Source: Diospyros lotus
Lineage: Eukaryota > Streptophyta > Magnoliopsida > Ericales > Ebenaceae
Length of the DNA: 64,000 nt
Direction: 5' to 3'
NCBI RefSeq assembly: GCF_014633365.1
Contig: NC_068338.1
Coordinates: 54,323,716 to 54,387,715 of the forward strand
The first letter of the stretch is position 1. Every line of letters begins with the position of its first letter. Under the pieces are notes generated by a model. That model searched no databases, had not been told where the DNA came from, and saw nothing but the letters and a program-made list of their open reading frames with translations. Shown here piece by piece: positions 35,701 through 50,700 of this stretch. The translations under genes were made by a program, and so were the position numbers.

Positions 35701-38700
35701 CTAAAATAATTTTAGAAAAATACTGAAGCAAAATTTCAGATTTACCCCTATGTCACGCGCCCTCACGTGCCAAGCGCGTGTCTGCACGTGGAAGATGGCG
35801 CGTGCAAGCCACGCGTCGATCGTCTTCCGCAAATCCGGCCGCCGCCGACTCCTCTGATGCCAGATCTGATTCCACCCCCTTAAAGCCCTTGCTTAGTCAA
35901 TCTCAGTGGCACCTTTGGTGTAACACCCCGCCTTCCCGGGGCGATACGTAACGTAAGATTCCGGGGATAAAATTTTTTCCAAATAAAACCCATCACAAAA
36001 AAATCGTTCCCCGAAAATCCCGTTACACCTTCTCAGTATATCAATTATGAACCATCAATAAACTAAGACAGGTTCACCAACTCAAATGCGGAAGCTAGAT
36101 CGAAACCTTAATAGGTCATAATCGAATCCACTTTATTTATAATATAAAGTTGCACCAACGTTTACATGACGTCCTCAAAATAAACAACATAACTAAAAGG
36201 ACATAATATAAAATATCCTCAAACCGCCGTCACTCATCGGCAATTCCCTTTCCCTTTGCACCGCTGCTTTCACCTGGAACGTTTGAATATTCCAAGAACA
36301 TAGTCCAAATTAGATGATGAATCATCTAAGTGAGAGTTCAAAACACATTTTTCATGAATGAATGCAAGACATGAAATAAACCAATACACCCGGTAAGCCC
36401 TAGCCCAAGAGAATCCCACGCGCTTAACCCTACCACGGGAAAAGAGTAATCTCTCTAAAAGCTATGCCACCATACCGACTCGACGACACGATGCGTTTCT
36501 AGCTTAAGAGGGGCAAGCCAACGCATCTCTTCAGATTACGCTTCCACTCTAAGCATCCAGGAACCACCATACAATCCCAACTCCAAAATTTCACATGGAC
36601 CACCTAGTCATCCTAGTGCCACTTCCCTGGCCAAACGGCCTGGCACGGAAACCAAGGCAGCTATCCTGACATGCACACCAGCATCAGATACTCTTATTAT
36701 TCCGTCTCGCCCTTGGAGAATTACGGCTATACTATCCAGACAACATCCTAGGCTGACATCCCACATGAATAACACAGTATGGACCACCTAGTCGTTCTAG
36801 TGCAACTTCCCTGACCAAATGGTCTGGCACAAAAACCAAGGCAGCTATCCTGACATGCACACCAACATCAGATACTCCTATTATTCCGTCACGCCCTTGG
36901 AGAATTATGGCTACACTATCCAAACAACATTTTAGGTTGACATTCCATACGTACACACAAAACTTAAGACAATGCCGCATGTCACAATTCCAAGCATCAT
37001 ATAAACAACAATTTATAATATGCAATGCACAAGTTTAAAACGTTTAGGGACGAACCTCCCTCTTAAAACCAACCGTCACCGGTTATCATTTGCATGCAAC
37101 AAAACCATTTTGCATGAAGTTACAACACATTTAGATAGAACAAACACCAAGTTTTTAGGGTAGAAACACCCGCAGTAAATCAAGTTTTGGGGCGAACACT
37201 CACAAGTCAAAACCAACTTTTGGGATAGAACCACTCACCTCGACGTATTCAAATTGCCTCGATCCTCATGCATAGCCTCGTTTTGCGTGCCAAATCACAA
37301 ACACTTGAATTTATTCTCAACCTCAAGCCAAGATATTCCCTAAACACCATATTTAATTAAGGGAGCATCAAAATCCATTTTCCTCAATTTTTCCATAATT
37401 TTCTCTATTTTCTCCCAATTTTCACCTTGATAATTCCAAAATAATTATTTCCTCAACCATTTTCACAAATATTTCAACATGATAAATTCTAAAATAAATC
37501 AATAAAAATTATGGAAATAAAATTACCAAAAAGCCCTTGCTCATGCGCTCAGCGTGTGTGTGAGAGTGAAGGCTGGCGCGTGAAGCCATGCGCCACCGTC
37601 TGATGGTTGCTCCGATGGCCACGAAAGTGATACCCCCTTGAAGCCCACGTCCAGTCGATCACGATGGTGCAATTTTTAGGCTGAAACAACACCGAAAAGC
37701 CCTCCAAAAGGCCAGTTGCAGGTCTGGCGAGGCGGACCGCTTTGAATCTTCGGCTGAGCTTCAAATGGCCTTCAAACGAACACCAAAATACTCCAAATGC
37801 TCGAGAAACCTTCCTTGATGCCTCGAGACCAATAGCCCTTTATCAAAGCTCCCAAAATCGCACCAAAACGCGGCCAATTTCTTTTGCTAAGTTTCGGCCG
37901 AAACCCTTGCTATTTATAGCGAAAATTCGGCCAATCAGCGGCCATGGATTGGCTTACAAGAAACCTTAGGCCGTATACGACCTTCCCCAAGCTAGCCTCG
38001 GCCGTCTCATTGTCAAAAATAGCCTCCACGTGCGGCGGCAGTGCGGCGGCCGAAATTCCATTACGCGTTCACACTTTGAGGTTTTGCTTAATTGCACTTT
38101 GGCCCCCCTGATTTCTTCAATGACTTTTCTGCCCTTTTCATGATACCCCCGACCTATCTAACTATATCACTAAGGCCCACAAGATTAGCACTCTTCATTT
38201 GATCCTCGAAACTCCCAAAAAATTCTCGTTTGAACCTCTCTCGGGTAAATTTAAAAAATTACACTTAGGCCCGGCTAGTCAATTTGACCTTAAATCCATT
38301 CGTTTCAACCCGAAATCTCTTAAGGGTTGTTCTACACATAAAATATTGGTCCTTGACACACTTCGTTGACTTTTCAGATATCTCCTACATTGATTCGATT
38401 TTCTCAACTCGGTCGACAACTATACCAAAAACTGTTCCCAATCTTACTTCTTTTGATTCCTAAAATCATAACTTGTATTACTCGTCCTTAATATACCATT
38501 TTCCTTAATCATCTAGGGTCCGGGGTACTCTCTTCATCTAATTCGGTCATCTAAAGTTGTGTTAGTGTACCCTATAGCCTCATTTTTTCGAAAATTCCAT
38601 TTATGCCCTTCATTAAATACCATTTATAACTTCAAGAAATTCCGGGGTATTACATTTGGATGCTCGAAATGTCACCGGAAAGAGCCCCAAATGGCCGATT

Positions 38701-41700
38701 GCAGGTCCGGCCTTGGCGTCCGCCTCGCGTCTCCGGCCAAGCTTCGAATAGCTTCCAAACCGACGCCAAATGCTTCCAAATGCACCAAAATCCTTCCTCT
38801 TGATGCAAGGATCAAAAGCCCCTTAACCAATCCCTTAAAAACACACCAAAACACGGCCAATTTGCTGCCAAAAATGTCGAAACCCTCGGCCCATTTTATA
38901 GCAAAATCCGGCCATCCTTTGGCCAATCACCGACCAAGGCTTGGCCTACAAGAAACCCCACACCGTATATGATCTCCCCCGAGCCCTACCTAGGCCATCC
39001 CATTGCCGAAAAATAGCTCCATGTGTGGCGGCAGTGCGACGACCGTTTTTTGCAGGTTTCACACCTAGGTTTTGCTTAATTGCACTTCAACCCCCTAGTT
39101 TCTTCCAATCTCAGTTTACCCCTTTCCTTGAGGCCCCTGATCTTTCTAACAATACCACTAAGGTCCACAAGTTTTGTACTCTTCATTTCATCCTCGAAAT
39201 TTCTAAAAAATTATCCTTTTGACCTCCCTTGGGCAAAATTAAAAAATTATACTTTGGCCCGGTTGATCGTTTTGACCCTAATTCCCTTCGTTTCAACCCG
39301 AAATCTCTCAAGGTTGTTTCATATATAAAATCTAGGTCCTCAAGACTCTCCCTTGACCTTCCGGATGTTCCCTACGTCGATTCAGTTTTCTCAAACTATT
39401 CCACAGCTGTACCAAAAAACTGTTCCCAATCCAACTTCTTATGACACCTAAAATTATGCCTCGAATCACTCGTCAGTACTATTCCATTTTTCTTATCTAA
39501 GGTCCGGGGTACTCCCTTCGGTCGATTCAGTCGCTTAAAACTGCAATAGTGTACCTTGTAGTCTCCTTCTTTCGAAAATTCTGTTTATACCTTTCATAGA
39601 ATACTGTTTATAACCTCGAGAATTTCCCGGGTATTACACATTCTCCCTTCTAATTCTCCTACTCGGTCCATCAAGTTAACCATCAGGATCGGTGATACTC
39701 TGATACCAAATTGATGAGAGCCAAAAAAGAAAATTCCAGTAGCTCTATTCAATTCACCAACTCAACTCGATTATAAGAAGAAAACTGGGCGTCCGAGAGG
39801 CCCTTAACTCTCCCTTAGACTCAATACAAGAATCATGTCTACCTTCCCCAACTTCTTCCCCCTCTACATATTCTTCCCCCCCCCCCTCCCCCTCCTTCTC
39901 AACAGAAATCTATTACGCACTTGGTTGACTGTTATGCCAACCATCCAATTTACACCCTTACCCCTGCCCCCTGTCCTTTGGACCTTCTTTGATAAGTCAA
40001 GTAAATCGGGGACCTATCATATACTAAAGAAATAATTAGAAAATGTGTCAGACAATGGATATTTGTTGACAAGATAATCACTAGTAGATACATTTTTAGT
40101 AATTATACTACCTGCTCAAAGATTCCTGGAGAAGTTGAGCTCTTTTTTCTGTTTCTTCCAACTTTCCTCGTCTCTCCTCACTGATTTCTTCAGATTCAGA
40201 ATATTTCCTTCCCAACTCACCTGATTTTTCTTTTTCCAACTGCAACAAGGCCTGAGGGTAAAGAAACAGAGGTTGTAATTAGACAAATTATGTACTTTTC
40301 ACAAGCTGCATGAAGGTCCCTAGGTATCTTCATTAAACTAATTAATCCTTTCCAAAATCAGATTCTTCAAGTGTTGAGAGTCTGACAGCAGGTAAAATTC
40401 TACTTTTATGATGAAATATATACCCAAAAATAGAAAAGGAAGCCAAGTCAGTGGTAGCAGGTCAGAACATGTTACCTTTAGACTGTTGATCTCTTCTGTA
40501 AGTGATTCAATTTTTTTGGTATCTTCTACAAAAACTTGGGTTTCCTTAATGATTGGAGGTGCTTCTTCAATAGCCTTTCTTGCAGCTTCTCGTTCCTTGA
40601 TGAGCAATGCATTTGTTTCATCAATTTTGCTTTTCATAGCTTGCAAAGAATTCTGCAGTTTTATTATCTCTTGTGCCTTTGCTTCTTCCAAGTCAGTCTG
40701 CAAGCAAAAATTGCAAACTGCAGCATGAAGATGCATATGACAAAGAAGATAAACTAGGATTTCCAGATGTTAAAGGATCAAGAAAGTCATTCAATGATGT
40801 TAAGTAGAAAAATTCTTGTAGATCAACATGATGACAACTGATAAACATTCTACCTGAATGGATAATAAGATAGTACACTCAAATATGATAACCACTAATT
40901 TCTACACAAATGATGTCTACATTTACAGCATGATATTACCCTTAAACGTTTTTCTAATTGTAGACGCCATGTGAGTTCTTCCACATGTTTTTCAAGCTTA
41001 TCCTTTGCTTCTTTAAGTGCACCTGTTTCCCTTGCAGCCTGCAGAGAGATTAGCAAACAGTTCAATTATTATCCAAAAAAGTTGGTGAAGATTCATATAT
41101 AATGAAAAAAATACCAGCGCACAATTCAATTTAGATATGATACAATGCCTATCAGGAAAAGAAAGGTTTTAAGGAAATTTTGTAATCTTGCATGCCCCTT
41201 CAATTTCATCTGAACAGTCAAACTGCATTCTTGTATAATGGAGGCTAAAATTAATACAAAGAATAATCCTATAAGATGGAGTAACAGCTTATGATGCACA
41301 AATTGTTTTCAATTTCAATGCAAGAAAATCAACATCAAGACTGACCATTTTGAGCTTCCTTAACTCTCTCCTGGCAATTATTCCCCTCCACCTGCATTGT
41401 GTAACCATTGCTCCTTTTCTGAGCTTTATATAGTGGGAAGAAATTCTATGACAACGCCACCGGGCCTAACAATGGAAACATATATTTGAGAGCTACTTAT
41501 TTAAAAATGGATCTTTTGAATTGCAAGACATCATGGTTGTAACCTGTATAATAATTGCTGCTTTTGTTTGCTTTCTAAATCTCAATTTTTTACGAGCATC
41601 TGAGGCACGTAAACCTGTTTGCAGCACAACTACTGAGATTTGCAGCCTTTTATAGGCCTTTCTGGCCACATACCTACGTATGCTCTTCTCAATTCTCAAA

Positions 41701-44700
41701 GCAGCTGCTTCTCTTCTCAAACTCTCACGAAGCTTGCAAGCAAGTCTTCCTAATGGCCATCCCAAGAACAAATGAAACAGAAATCAGCAGGTTGAATGCT
41801 CAAGTAATCAACAGGTGGATTTTGTGTTCAGCAACCAAAATATATAAAGGAGAAGATAACATAACCTTTATTTCAATTAATATGAGATGTAGTTTGACAC
41901 TAAGATCTGATGACTCCTATACTGCCAGAAAATGGCAGTACAAGCAGTAACAAAGGCAACCAAAAACTTCAGGATTTTTGGATGGCTCACCTCTCAACAG
42001 AGACTGAATGTAAATAGCTGCTTTCCTCAATGTTATGAACTGTTCTCTAGCATTGTGAGTCCTTATACGCCGTTGAATTGTTTTTGCTGCATTACTAAGT
42101 ACCTCTGCTCTCCTTGCATCTAATTCAGCCATCTGGCCAGCTCTTAGGAAAACCTTTGTTTTACCTATCTGCACAATCATCAGGTATTTCCAAAAAATAA
42201 TGGTCAACTTGTCAGATGACTCTGTAAGCTAAAAGATAAATTTCTTCATGCTTTACTTTATCTTAAGAGCATGGTGAGCTACATGTTTGAAATATTTGAA
42301 GTGTAGTTTGTGTAAATTGGCTGCTATTAGTAAACAATTGTATCAGCATCCATGAGCTTTTGAAATAGCTGGATGAGACAACACTAGGTATATTAATGAT
42401 TAGAAGCAGTTATAGAAATCAACAATGGAACTCCTAATAGTACCTGGAACCCTTTAAGCCCTTTCTTCTCAAGAATCTTTTGGCACACAACTTTTTCATC
42501 AACGCTGATCAGAAATACATTGGGTTCAGAAAGAAAGAAAAAAGGGAAATAAATTGATTCAGCAGAAGAAGGCTAACAACTTGATGCCTTCACCTATGAT
42601 GCAGTACAAGAGTAAAGAGGGCACTTACTTCCTTTCCAAAAACTCTGGTGCAAGAAGTCCAAATCTGTTTATGAATTCAAAGAAAGGTCGACGAGTAGGG
42701 TAGCCAGCACAACTAATTCTGATTGCTTCCAGGACACCCTATTAAAGAATATTTATAGTAAATAACTTAGCAAAATTGTAACGGCTAGCAAAAACTCATA
42801 TATGATATATCAAGTACACTTACACCACATCGTAATTGTTGCATGACATTGGCATTCTCAAATACAGTAGGTTTCAGAAGATTATTTGGCTTTATACATC
42901 TAATGTAGTGAGGCTGTGTAGCATTTAGTGTCTCCATTAATTGCTGTAGTTGTAGCTGCATCATTCAATCAAGAAGCATTAACTGTGAACTTTCTGCTCA
43001 TGATGGATTATACACATTATCAATTTCTCAGGAGTGAAAAAAGGCAGCCAACTGCATCTTGAGATTGACATGAAGCAATACATGATGCATCAAATTCAAC
43101 AAAAAGAATAAAAAAAAAATAAGTATCATGTTAGCTACTTCTATTTTCCCTGATCCAAACACAATATGTTGCTGAATAGAAAATGAATACCTTGAAACGA
43201 GAACCAATTGAAGAAAATTTTGAAGATTTGGTAGTTTCTTCAGGTATTGGAGGAAAAAGGCCTGCCACAAAGGTGCATCTTGAAGCACCCAACAAGTCTT
43301 GATGTTCGGGAACCACGTAGTCTTTGTTTTTGTCTAAAAATTGGTCTGATTGGTATTGAACCTGGGAATTATGGGATAACAGAAACATCCAACTGTTGAA
43401 AAAGACCCATGGTACACAGGAGTGCTGCATTGGTAACCAAACATACCTCTCCAGCATAATGTGAAATTACAAAATCTGTACGAGATAGTTTTGGCTTGAC
43501 AAAGCGCTTGTGACCTTTAAATGTCTGGTATAGCTTGTTTGAAAACGTTTCATGTGTTGACTTCGGAAACATACTGAAAATACAATAGGCATATAGGACC
43601 ATTGAGTAAGAATAATCAGTACTTTAAATGGGAATTAAATAGAAACTTTTAGTATGAGATTTCTAAAGAGTTCAAAATTACAAATTTCCTAAAAATGTGA
43701 CCAAAAGGATATCACATGTCTTAATCCCACTAGGTGGGGTCGGCTACATGAATTCTAGGCCTTCAACTATCTCTATCCATGGCCATATCATCTATAATGC
43801 CATTATATCCTATGTCATATCTAAGAATTTCCAAACAGGTTTTAGACTTCCTCCCCATTTTTTTGCTAAAAATTTCCTCTGTTTGGACCACCTACCTCAT
43901 AGGTGGTTCTATTAGTCTTTTTCTTACATGTCCAGTCCATCTTAATCATGAATTTCACGTCTTATCTTCAATAGATGTCATTCTAGCCTTATTATATATG
44001 ATCTCATTTCTTGTTTTAATTTTTCTTGTGCGCCATAAATCTACCCTAACATTCTCATCTCATCTATGCTCATATTTTGCATTTTTTGATGCTTTGCCCA
44101 ACATTCTAAGACATACAAAAAAGATTATCTCAGTTGAAAAATAAGATTAATGGAAGTTTTACACAATGTTTGCAGAGAGAGAGAATGAAGAAGAGCTGTT
44201 GGTTTTTCCTCCAACTCTACACCCCATATTTATAATATAATTTAAATTAGGAAAGATTACATAGCAAACAATTACATAACAAAATTGCAGCTATCAATTT
44301 CCACAAGATTGTAGCTATCAATAACTCCAGATTTATGGCTATCAACAGTCTTAGCCATTTGATAAAACTTTCCTTTTAGCTTTAAAGGGATTTAACAATT
44401 GCATAAAATGTTGGACAAACTTCTCCATTTTAACCATCTTGCCTTGATTCTACGAGTAAAAATCTCCCTTTCTTTTTGAATAATTAGTCTTTTTTCTTTC
44501 TTTTTTTTTTTTTTTTTGGTCGAATGCAGGATAACTTCATTTTCAGATCTCCATCACAACATCATCTACACTTCTCTTTTTACTGAACTTACATTCCACA
44601 TACTCAGTTTTTGACATACATAATAAAACCTTTGAATTCTAAGGTGTTTCTGTATAATTAAGTTCATTATTCATGCATTCTTTTGTCTCATCCATCAAGC

Positions 44701-47700
44701 CTATATCGTCTGCAAACAAATACACCGGTCACTTCTTCCATGATAAAGGAAGATGAAGTAAAAAATAGAAAAATATTCTAAGCATTTCTAAAGGACCATG
44801 AAAATATATTTGATAATGAAACAACAAAATATAAGGAAAATAAAGTGAAGAATGTTATACCAGGCTTCATCAAGAAGAGCAACTATTCCACCTGGTTTCT
44901 GCAAAAAGGAATCAGAAGCTGTATGATCATGATGGAACACTAATTATGAAGTCCATTTTCCTGTGAATCTACCATAAAGAGAATTCAGGGAATACAAACT
45001 GCTCTATATGTAATTTATTAAGTTACATTTTAGGATAACTCACAATGACCTATACCATCCATTCTCTTTTGATTGGATCATTAAAAGGATAAAAAATTTC
45101 TAGGCAAACACATGTACATCTATCTAATATAAGATATAATCTTAGAAGTTGCATGCTTTGAACCTTCGACTGCTAAAAGCCTTCAAGTGTTGGGCTGATA
45201 GCACAATTCATAGACAATGAAATGTAAACAAAGTGAAATAAATTAGAAGAGTATCTGAACAAAGAAAAGGTAGAAGAAGTAGAATCTCAGGATGCTTGAT
45301 AAGCACCGTTGGCCCTTTCACAACAACTTAAGCTTCCAGAACAAACAGTAACTTAAAATGGTATCAAGCTTTTAGGACAAATAGTGACTTTACATGGTGT
45401 CAGAATTTTGGAACCAAGAATCATGGGTTCAAGTCTTGTTATATGTATTTGTTCCTAAATTTGTTGTTCGTTATGTACTCTTATTCTGTGCGTGTTAATA
45501 CAAGTTAAGTTTAGTCCATCCACATACAACCATGTGCAGGAGAACGTTAAAAACTTCATATACATTATTGACCGCAACATATGAACTAACACTTTCAAAA
45601 CAAGTAACAAAGTTTTTGAACCCAGTGGATGTAATGCTTGCACAAAATTCTAGTCACATTACAAGTACATGTTAGCAGGTCAGCTGGTGAGCAAGTACCC
45701 TGGTCATGCCTTTTGGTTCTTAAAAAGGCAAAGATTACAAAGCCATGATAGATACAAGGTTCAACAGATACATGCCAATACATTGAAGCTCTTAAACTGC
45801 CCATAATAGTATAACTAAAAGGATTGGCAACAAGAGCTGTTAACCCAAATGACAAGAAGGTACGAACCAGTATTATCCATGTTAACACCTACCCTATAAA
45901 TTTCAAAAGCATGAATGAAAAGAATCACCTAACCATGAACGTTCTCACAAATAAATCCAATATCAACCTAAAACAGTCACGACCAAAGTATATAAGTGAC
46001 CCCATAATTTCTGCAAGTGTTTTGGTGTGCATTAAATAGCCATGATACACCAAAGCAGGAGTTATTAATGGAAAGGGCATTGGAGTGACCTTTTCAATAA
46101 GATCTAAGACATCTTGGTTATCAATAAATTCAATGTAGCTCCAATTAATTGCCTCTTTTGTGTATTCTTCTTGCTCCATCTTGAATACATGCTGGAAGTC
46201 ATCAACTGGACACTTAGTTGCAAGCCAGAGATATAACTAAGATTTAAAATGGTTGCTGTGACCCAAAAACTACCTGATTAAAATGTTGCTGCAGCTTTTC
46301 ATTTGTGAAATTAATGCAGAACTGCTCAAAACTGTATGACATAATAAGCTGAAATCAAGACTTGAGAATTACAACTCACCTGACCTGTCTTCCAAATTAC
46401 TACTAGATAGATAATTAATCTTTTATAGGTTCATCAACTAAATGCTACCTGTTATGCTTAAAGCTTTCAAAACCATAGATGTCAAGGACACCAATTATAG
46501 ATTTTGAATTTGGATCTTGGCCAATTGATATGTTGATTTTGTCAACCAACCTGCATAGGATAAAACGCCCTAAGATTTAGTTTTTCTGTTAGCAAATGGA
46601 TTTTCCACTCAATAAAATGACGAAGTCTAACAAAATTACAGCCAAAATCCAGCTCCTTACCAATCAAATAGTCGTGAATATATTGTCTTAGCCAAACCAT
46701 CCCTGCTAACTGCTGCACTAAGAGGATCAAGACTTCGCTTTATAACTTCTTCAGGGGTGATCATCACACGTTTACACAATGCATCTTCCAAGCCCAGAGG
46801 ATCGCACCTAAGTTAAAGATAAACCACCAGTTTACCACCATTTGGGAGGAAATTTATTACCAATGAACTCTGAGGATTATATCTGGAAACTGTTTCATAC
46901 ATGAGAAGTTCTGCTGCTGTTTTAAGATGGAATTTGGACTTGTCATCTTTTGGAACTGATGAATCAATTTCCTTTCCCTTAGAAAAATCAATGTTCCCAA
47001 GGTGAAGAATTGCAGCAATAACTCTGAAAATTGCTTCCTGAGAGAGAGAGAGAGAGAGAGACCTTCCTAATTATGCTATTATTTAGTTGACAAGATGAAA
47101 TTAGTACAATTAGGCAACCGATGTACCTGTTCCTTTTCACTTATTCCAACAATATCCATAGCTCTCCTAGTGGCAAGATATTCATGAGCGTCACTCACAT
47201 CAACCAGCTCATAGCAATTTGATTGGTTAAGATAATGAAAACTTTTGGGGTTTCCCAACTTATACTTCTCAATTACCTGGCAGCACAAATTATTTAGAAC
47301 ATGTTAGGAAAAAACTTATTCAAATTACGAACCAAAAGAAATTGCAGATAACTCAGTTACAGCTGCAATTGCAGATGAAAGACCTCCTGTGGTGCTGCAC
47401 AAAGAAGGTAGAAGCAGTGGTAGTTCCGTTCAGGATGAGAAATCTGGCAAACACGAGATCTCTCTAGAAGATAAGTCCTAATGGCTGCTCCTGATATTCT
47501 TCCTTGCTTATCAAACTGGATCTCAACAAATTTACCGAAACGGCTGCACTATCAAAATTTGGAAGAACATCAATGTCACAATAATTTGGCAATTAAATTG
47601 TAATGTGTAATAATTATTTGCGGGTCATAATTCGACAGAAAACTTTTTTCCCTTCCACTGCAAAAGATATTCACCATATATACTGTGTTGTCTTTACATG

Positions 47701-50700
47701 GACTCAATAACAAATTGCAGTGGGCAAAAAAGTGGAAATGAGTCAAAGCATTTTAGACCAAAAGTAAGTTATTTGGATATAAAAGGTACAGAAAACATTT
47801 GAAATGCATACCACACGAGAGGCTCACCTGGAATTGTTATTTCTAACAGTCTTAGCATTGCCAAAGGCTTCAAGAACTGGATTGGACTGCCATCAAATAA
47901 GTCAATGCAAAAAACTCTATGAGATCTCATTTAACAAGACAGATGCAGTAGGAGATGATAGAGTACTCAAAACATATTTAAATAAACTAAGAAACATCAT
48001 CATTCATACTTCAAGAACTTGTTGTTCAACTGTGCGTCCTTCTGTAGCTTTTCGGCCACCCAAAAAGGCAAGGTATTGCATAAGCATCTTTGTGGTCTCA
48101 GTTTTGCCTGCTCCACTTTCACCACTGACAAGAATGGAATTGCTTTTGCCTTCATTAATCATTGCCCTGTTCCGGCACGTACATCAAATTACTATATAAA
48201 AGGCACTTAGAAAAGAGTAAGACAGTAATAGCTAAGCACAAAATAGAACGAGGGATCACCTGTAAGCAACATCAGCAACTGCAAAGACATGAGGACTTAA
48301 TTCTCCAAGAGGTGCTCCCTTGTATTGTTCCATCATGTGAGCATGATAAAGATGAGGCAATTTTTGGAATGGATTGATAGCAATAAGAATATTTCCTGTG
48401 TATGTCTGTCATTATAACTATCATTAACATATGCATATAGAAGTGGAAACTAAAAAAAAGTGACCAAAGTATACTTTTGGTTTGTGATATCGAGAGCATA
48501 CATATATTTCATTGAGTTCATATCTGACTTTCAAATTCTGCAGGACTCCAGGCTCATGCAAATAAGATAACTTTGTCATGTCATCAACTCCACCAGGAGG
48601 AGCTTCCATATCCTTCGGATATATTCTTGACAACTTTGCAACAATCTGATCAATAAGCCAGAGATACGAGTTTCAGAAATTTCTATTAATATAGACAAAG
48701 AATTAAGGAGAAGAAGAGAGTGACTTAAGATCCACCATTTGTCAAAGTGGTTCTCCTATACCTCTGGAAATGTATGATGTTATGAATTTCTGAAACACAT
48801 CCAGAGAAAAACAAGGACTGCCGAAAAATAGTTTAGGGAGCGAAACGCAGAACGGATTACATTATAGAAAACAAAAAGGATATAATTACTTAGTTCGGAC
48901 TTGGGAAAACCTGCCATATTTGTTAACCTTGTTCCGAAGTTTATTCAGAATACGTCAGAGGTTGCTCTTGCAGCTTAGAGAGAGAGAGAGAGAGAGATGA
49001 AGTATTATGTTTTCATTGTGGTGTCTGGGTGTGCGGGTGTGTGCAACTTTAAGTGAAGCTTCTTTAGTTGGAAAGCGCTTTCAGAAAATTTAGGCACATG
49101 ATTAGAAGAAAACCTTTATCAGCAACATAGAGAACGGAAAAAATCTGGAGGGACTAATGAGAATATAGGAGAAACTTTTAACTAAAACGAGACCCAATGA
49201 TCAAGAACACAAAATTGAATAGTGCTGCAACTGAGTATGAAGTGGAAATAGAAGTACTAACAAATATAGTTAAATGAGAATTGAAAAGGCTCAACAAATT
49301 ATAGAGGATGTAACTCTTAACATTTAATGCTTTGAGAAATTACAAAATAAAATGTAAGCAATTATATTAAACAACAGGACAAATAAAACGAGAATCGTTG
49401 TGTGTTTGACAACAAAATCCATAGAACAATTAAGCCGAACCGAAGCCTTTTGATTTATGTAAAAAAGTAGCAAAATCAATAGGGTGCGCAAGTTTTAAAG
49501 AAAAATGTCGCTTGAGATATTAAAAATGTAAAAACTGACTTTCCACCATGGGTAATCCACTTACCTTCTTCCCATTGCTAGTTTCAATCTCAGCTTCTGT
49601 CCCATTGATTTTTACTACCTGTCCATCAATCCAAGCTAATGCTGGATCTGCAACCCAGACATGAGAACCAGCACTAATATTTACTGGAGTGCCCTGCAGC
49701 AGTTAAGGGTTGATGGAATGTTAAACCATGAAATTCTTGCACAAGAAAATACTTTAAAGATGCAAACCCAGACATAAAATATATGAACAAGTGAAATTTC
49801 ACAGCTGAAATAGCAATTTTTTTTATTTATATAATCATGTCACAATTGTCGAGACAAATCAATTGGAGGTGATTAGATAGGTTCAAGTAGAGAAGAGTAA
49901 CTCTCTTTAACATACACACTCCTTATGGGCTACTGGGCTTAGATGAATCCTTGAGAGGGTGCCATTGCTTTTTCCATTTTCCTGCGGGAGAGGCTTCAAC
50001 TATCTTCAAAAAGCATTTGCATGCCTTTAAACCTCAAGAGTTAATTTCATTATTTTCCAACAATTATAAGGAGCTCAGGCAACACTTTCTTCTCTATTTT
50101 ACCACAAAATCAAGTTATTTAGAGATATTCCACCTTATATATTAACAATTCAAGTTCAAAAAAAAAAAAAAAAAGAAGCTATTTTAGCAGAGGGGAAGAC
50201 GACACATATTACATGACTCCAGGATCATCTGATGATCTCATAAAAAGAAATCCTCTCCATTTCAACTGAATTTCCCAACATCAACTTCTTGAACCTGATA
50301 TTTTCCAATGTGTTTCAGGGCCACTTGTCATATTTTCTACACAGTTTCCATTTACAGCTGCATTCCATTTCTTGAAATTTATTCAACCTTCATAATCAGC
50401 ATAGAAAAATAATGTTGACAGAACCATCAAGATATTTGAGCTGTTCAATACTCCTACTTTCATAAATAAAATATGAAAAGTTTTACGCACAAGTTTCACA
50501 AAAGTACTGATATGAATTATGATGTCCACTTGATAGCTTCTTTTTCATTATGAACTCAAGGGGTAACAGTATAACCTTCACATTTATCAAACATGTTCAA
50601 CAAAGACAACACTAAAGATGCCTTAAAGTTTTGCTATTGCCATGGGCATTGGGAAATGAAGAGATTCTAGCTGATGTTGTGGGTTCCTGGCAGCATCTCC

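Larger units (their letters stand above)
20695..40111 (-). other. 19.4 kb myosin intron filled by nested transposons
   Basis: The donor is GTAGTAT after the exon ending at 40112; the acceptor is ATCAG before the exon starting at 20694. Both are phase 2 and join AG+G to give Arg-Leu-Glu-Glu in the coiled coil. From 21774 to 40019 almost every base can be assigned to a transposon. Only 20695-21773 and 40020-40111 look like original intron. Confidence 0.93.

Noticed and set aside
48978..48997. Short direct repeats as a possible repeat array system
   Set aside because: Simple GA microsatellite; no spacers, and the genome is a plant's.
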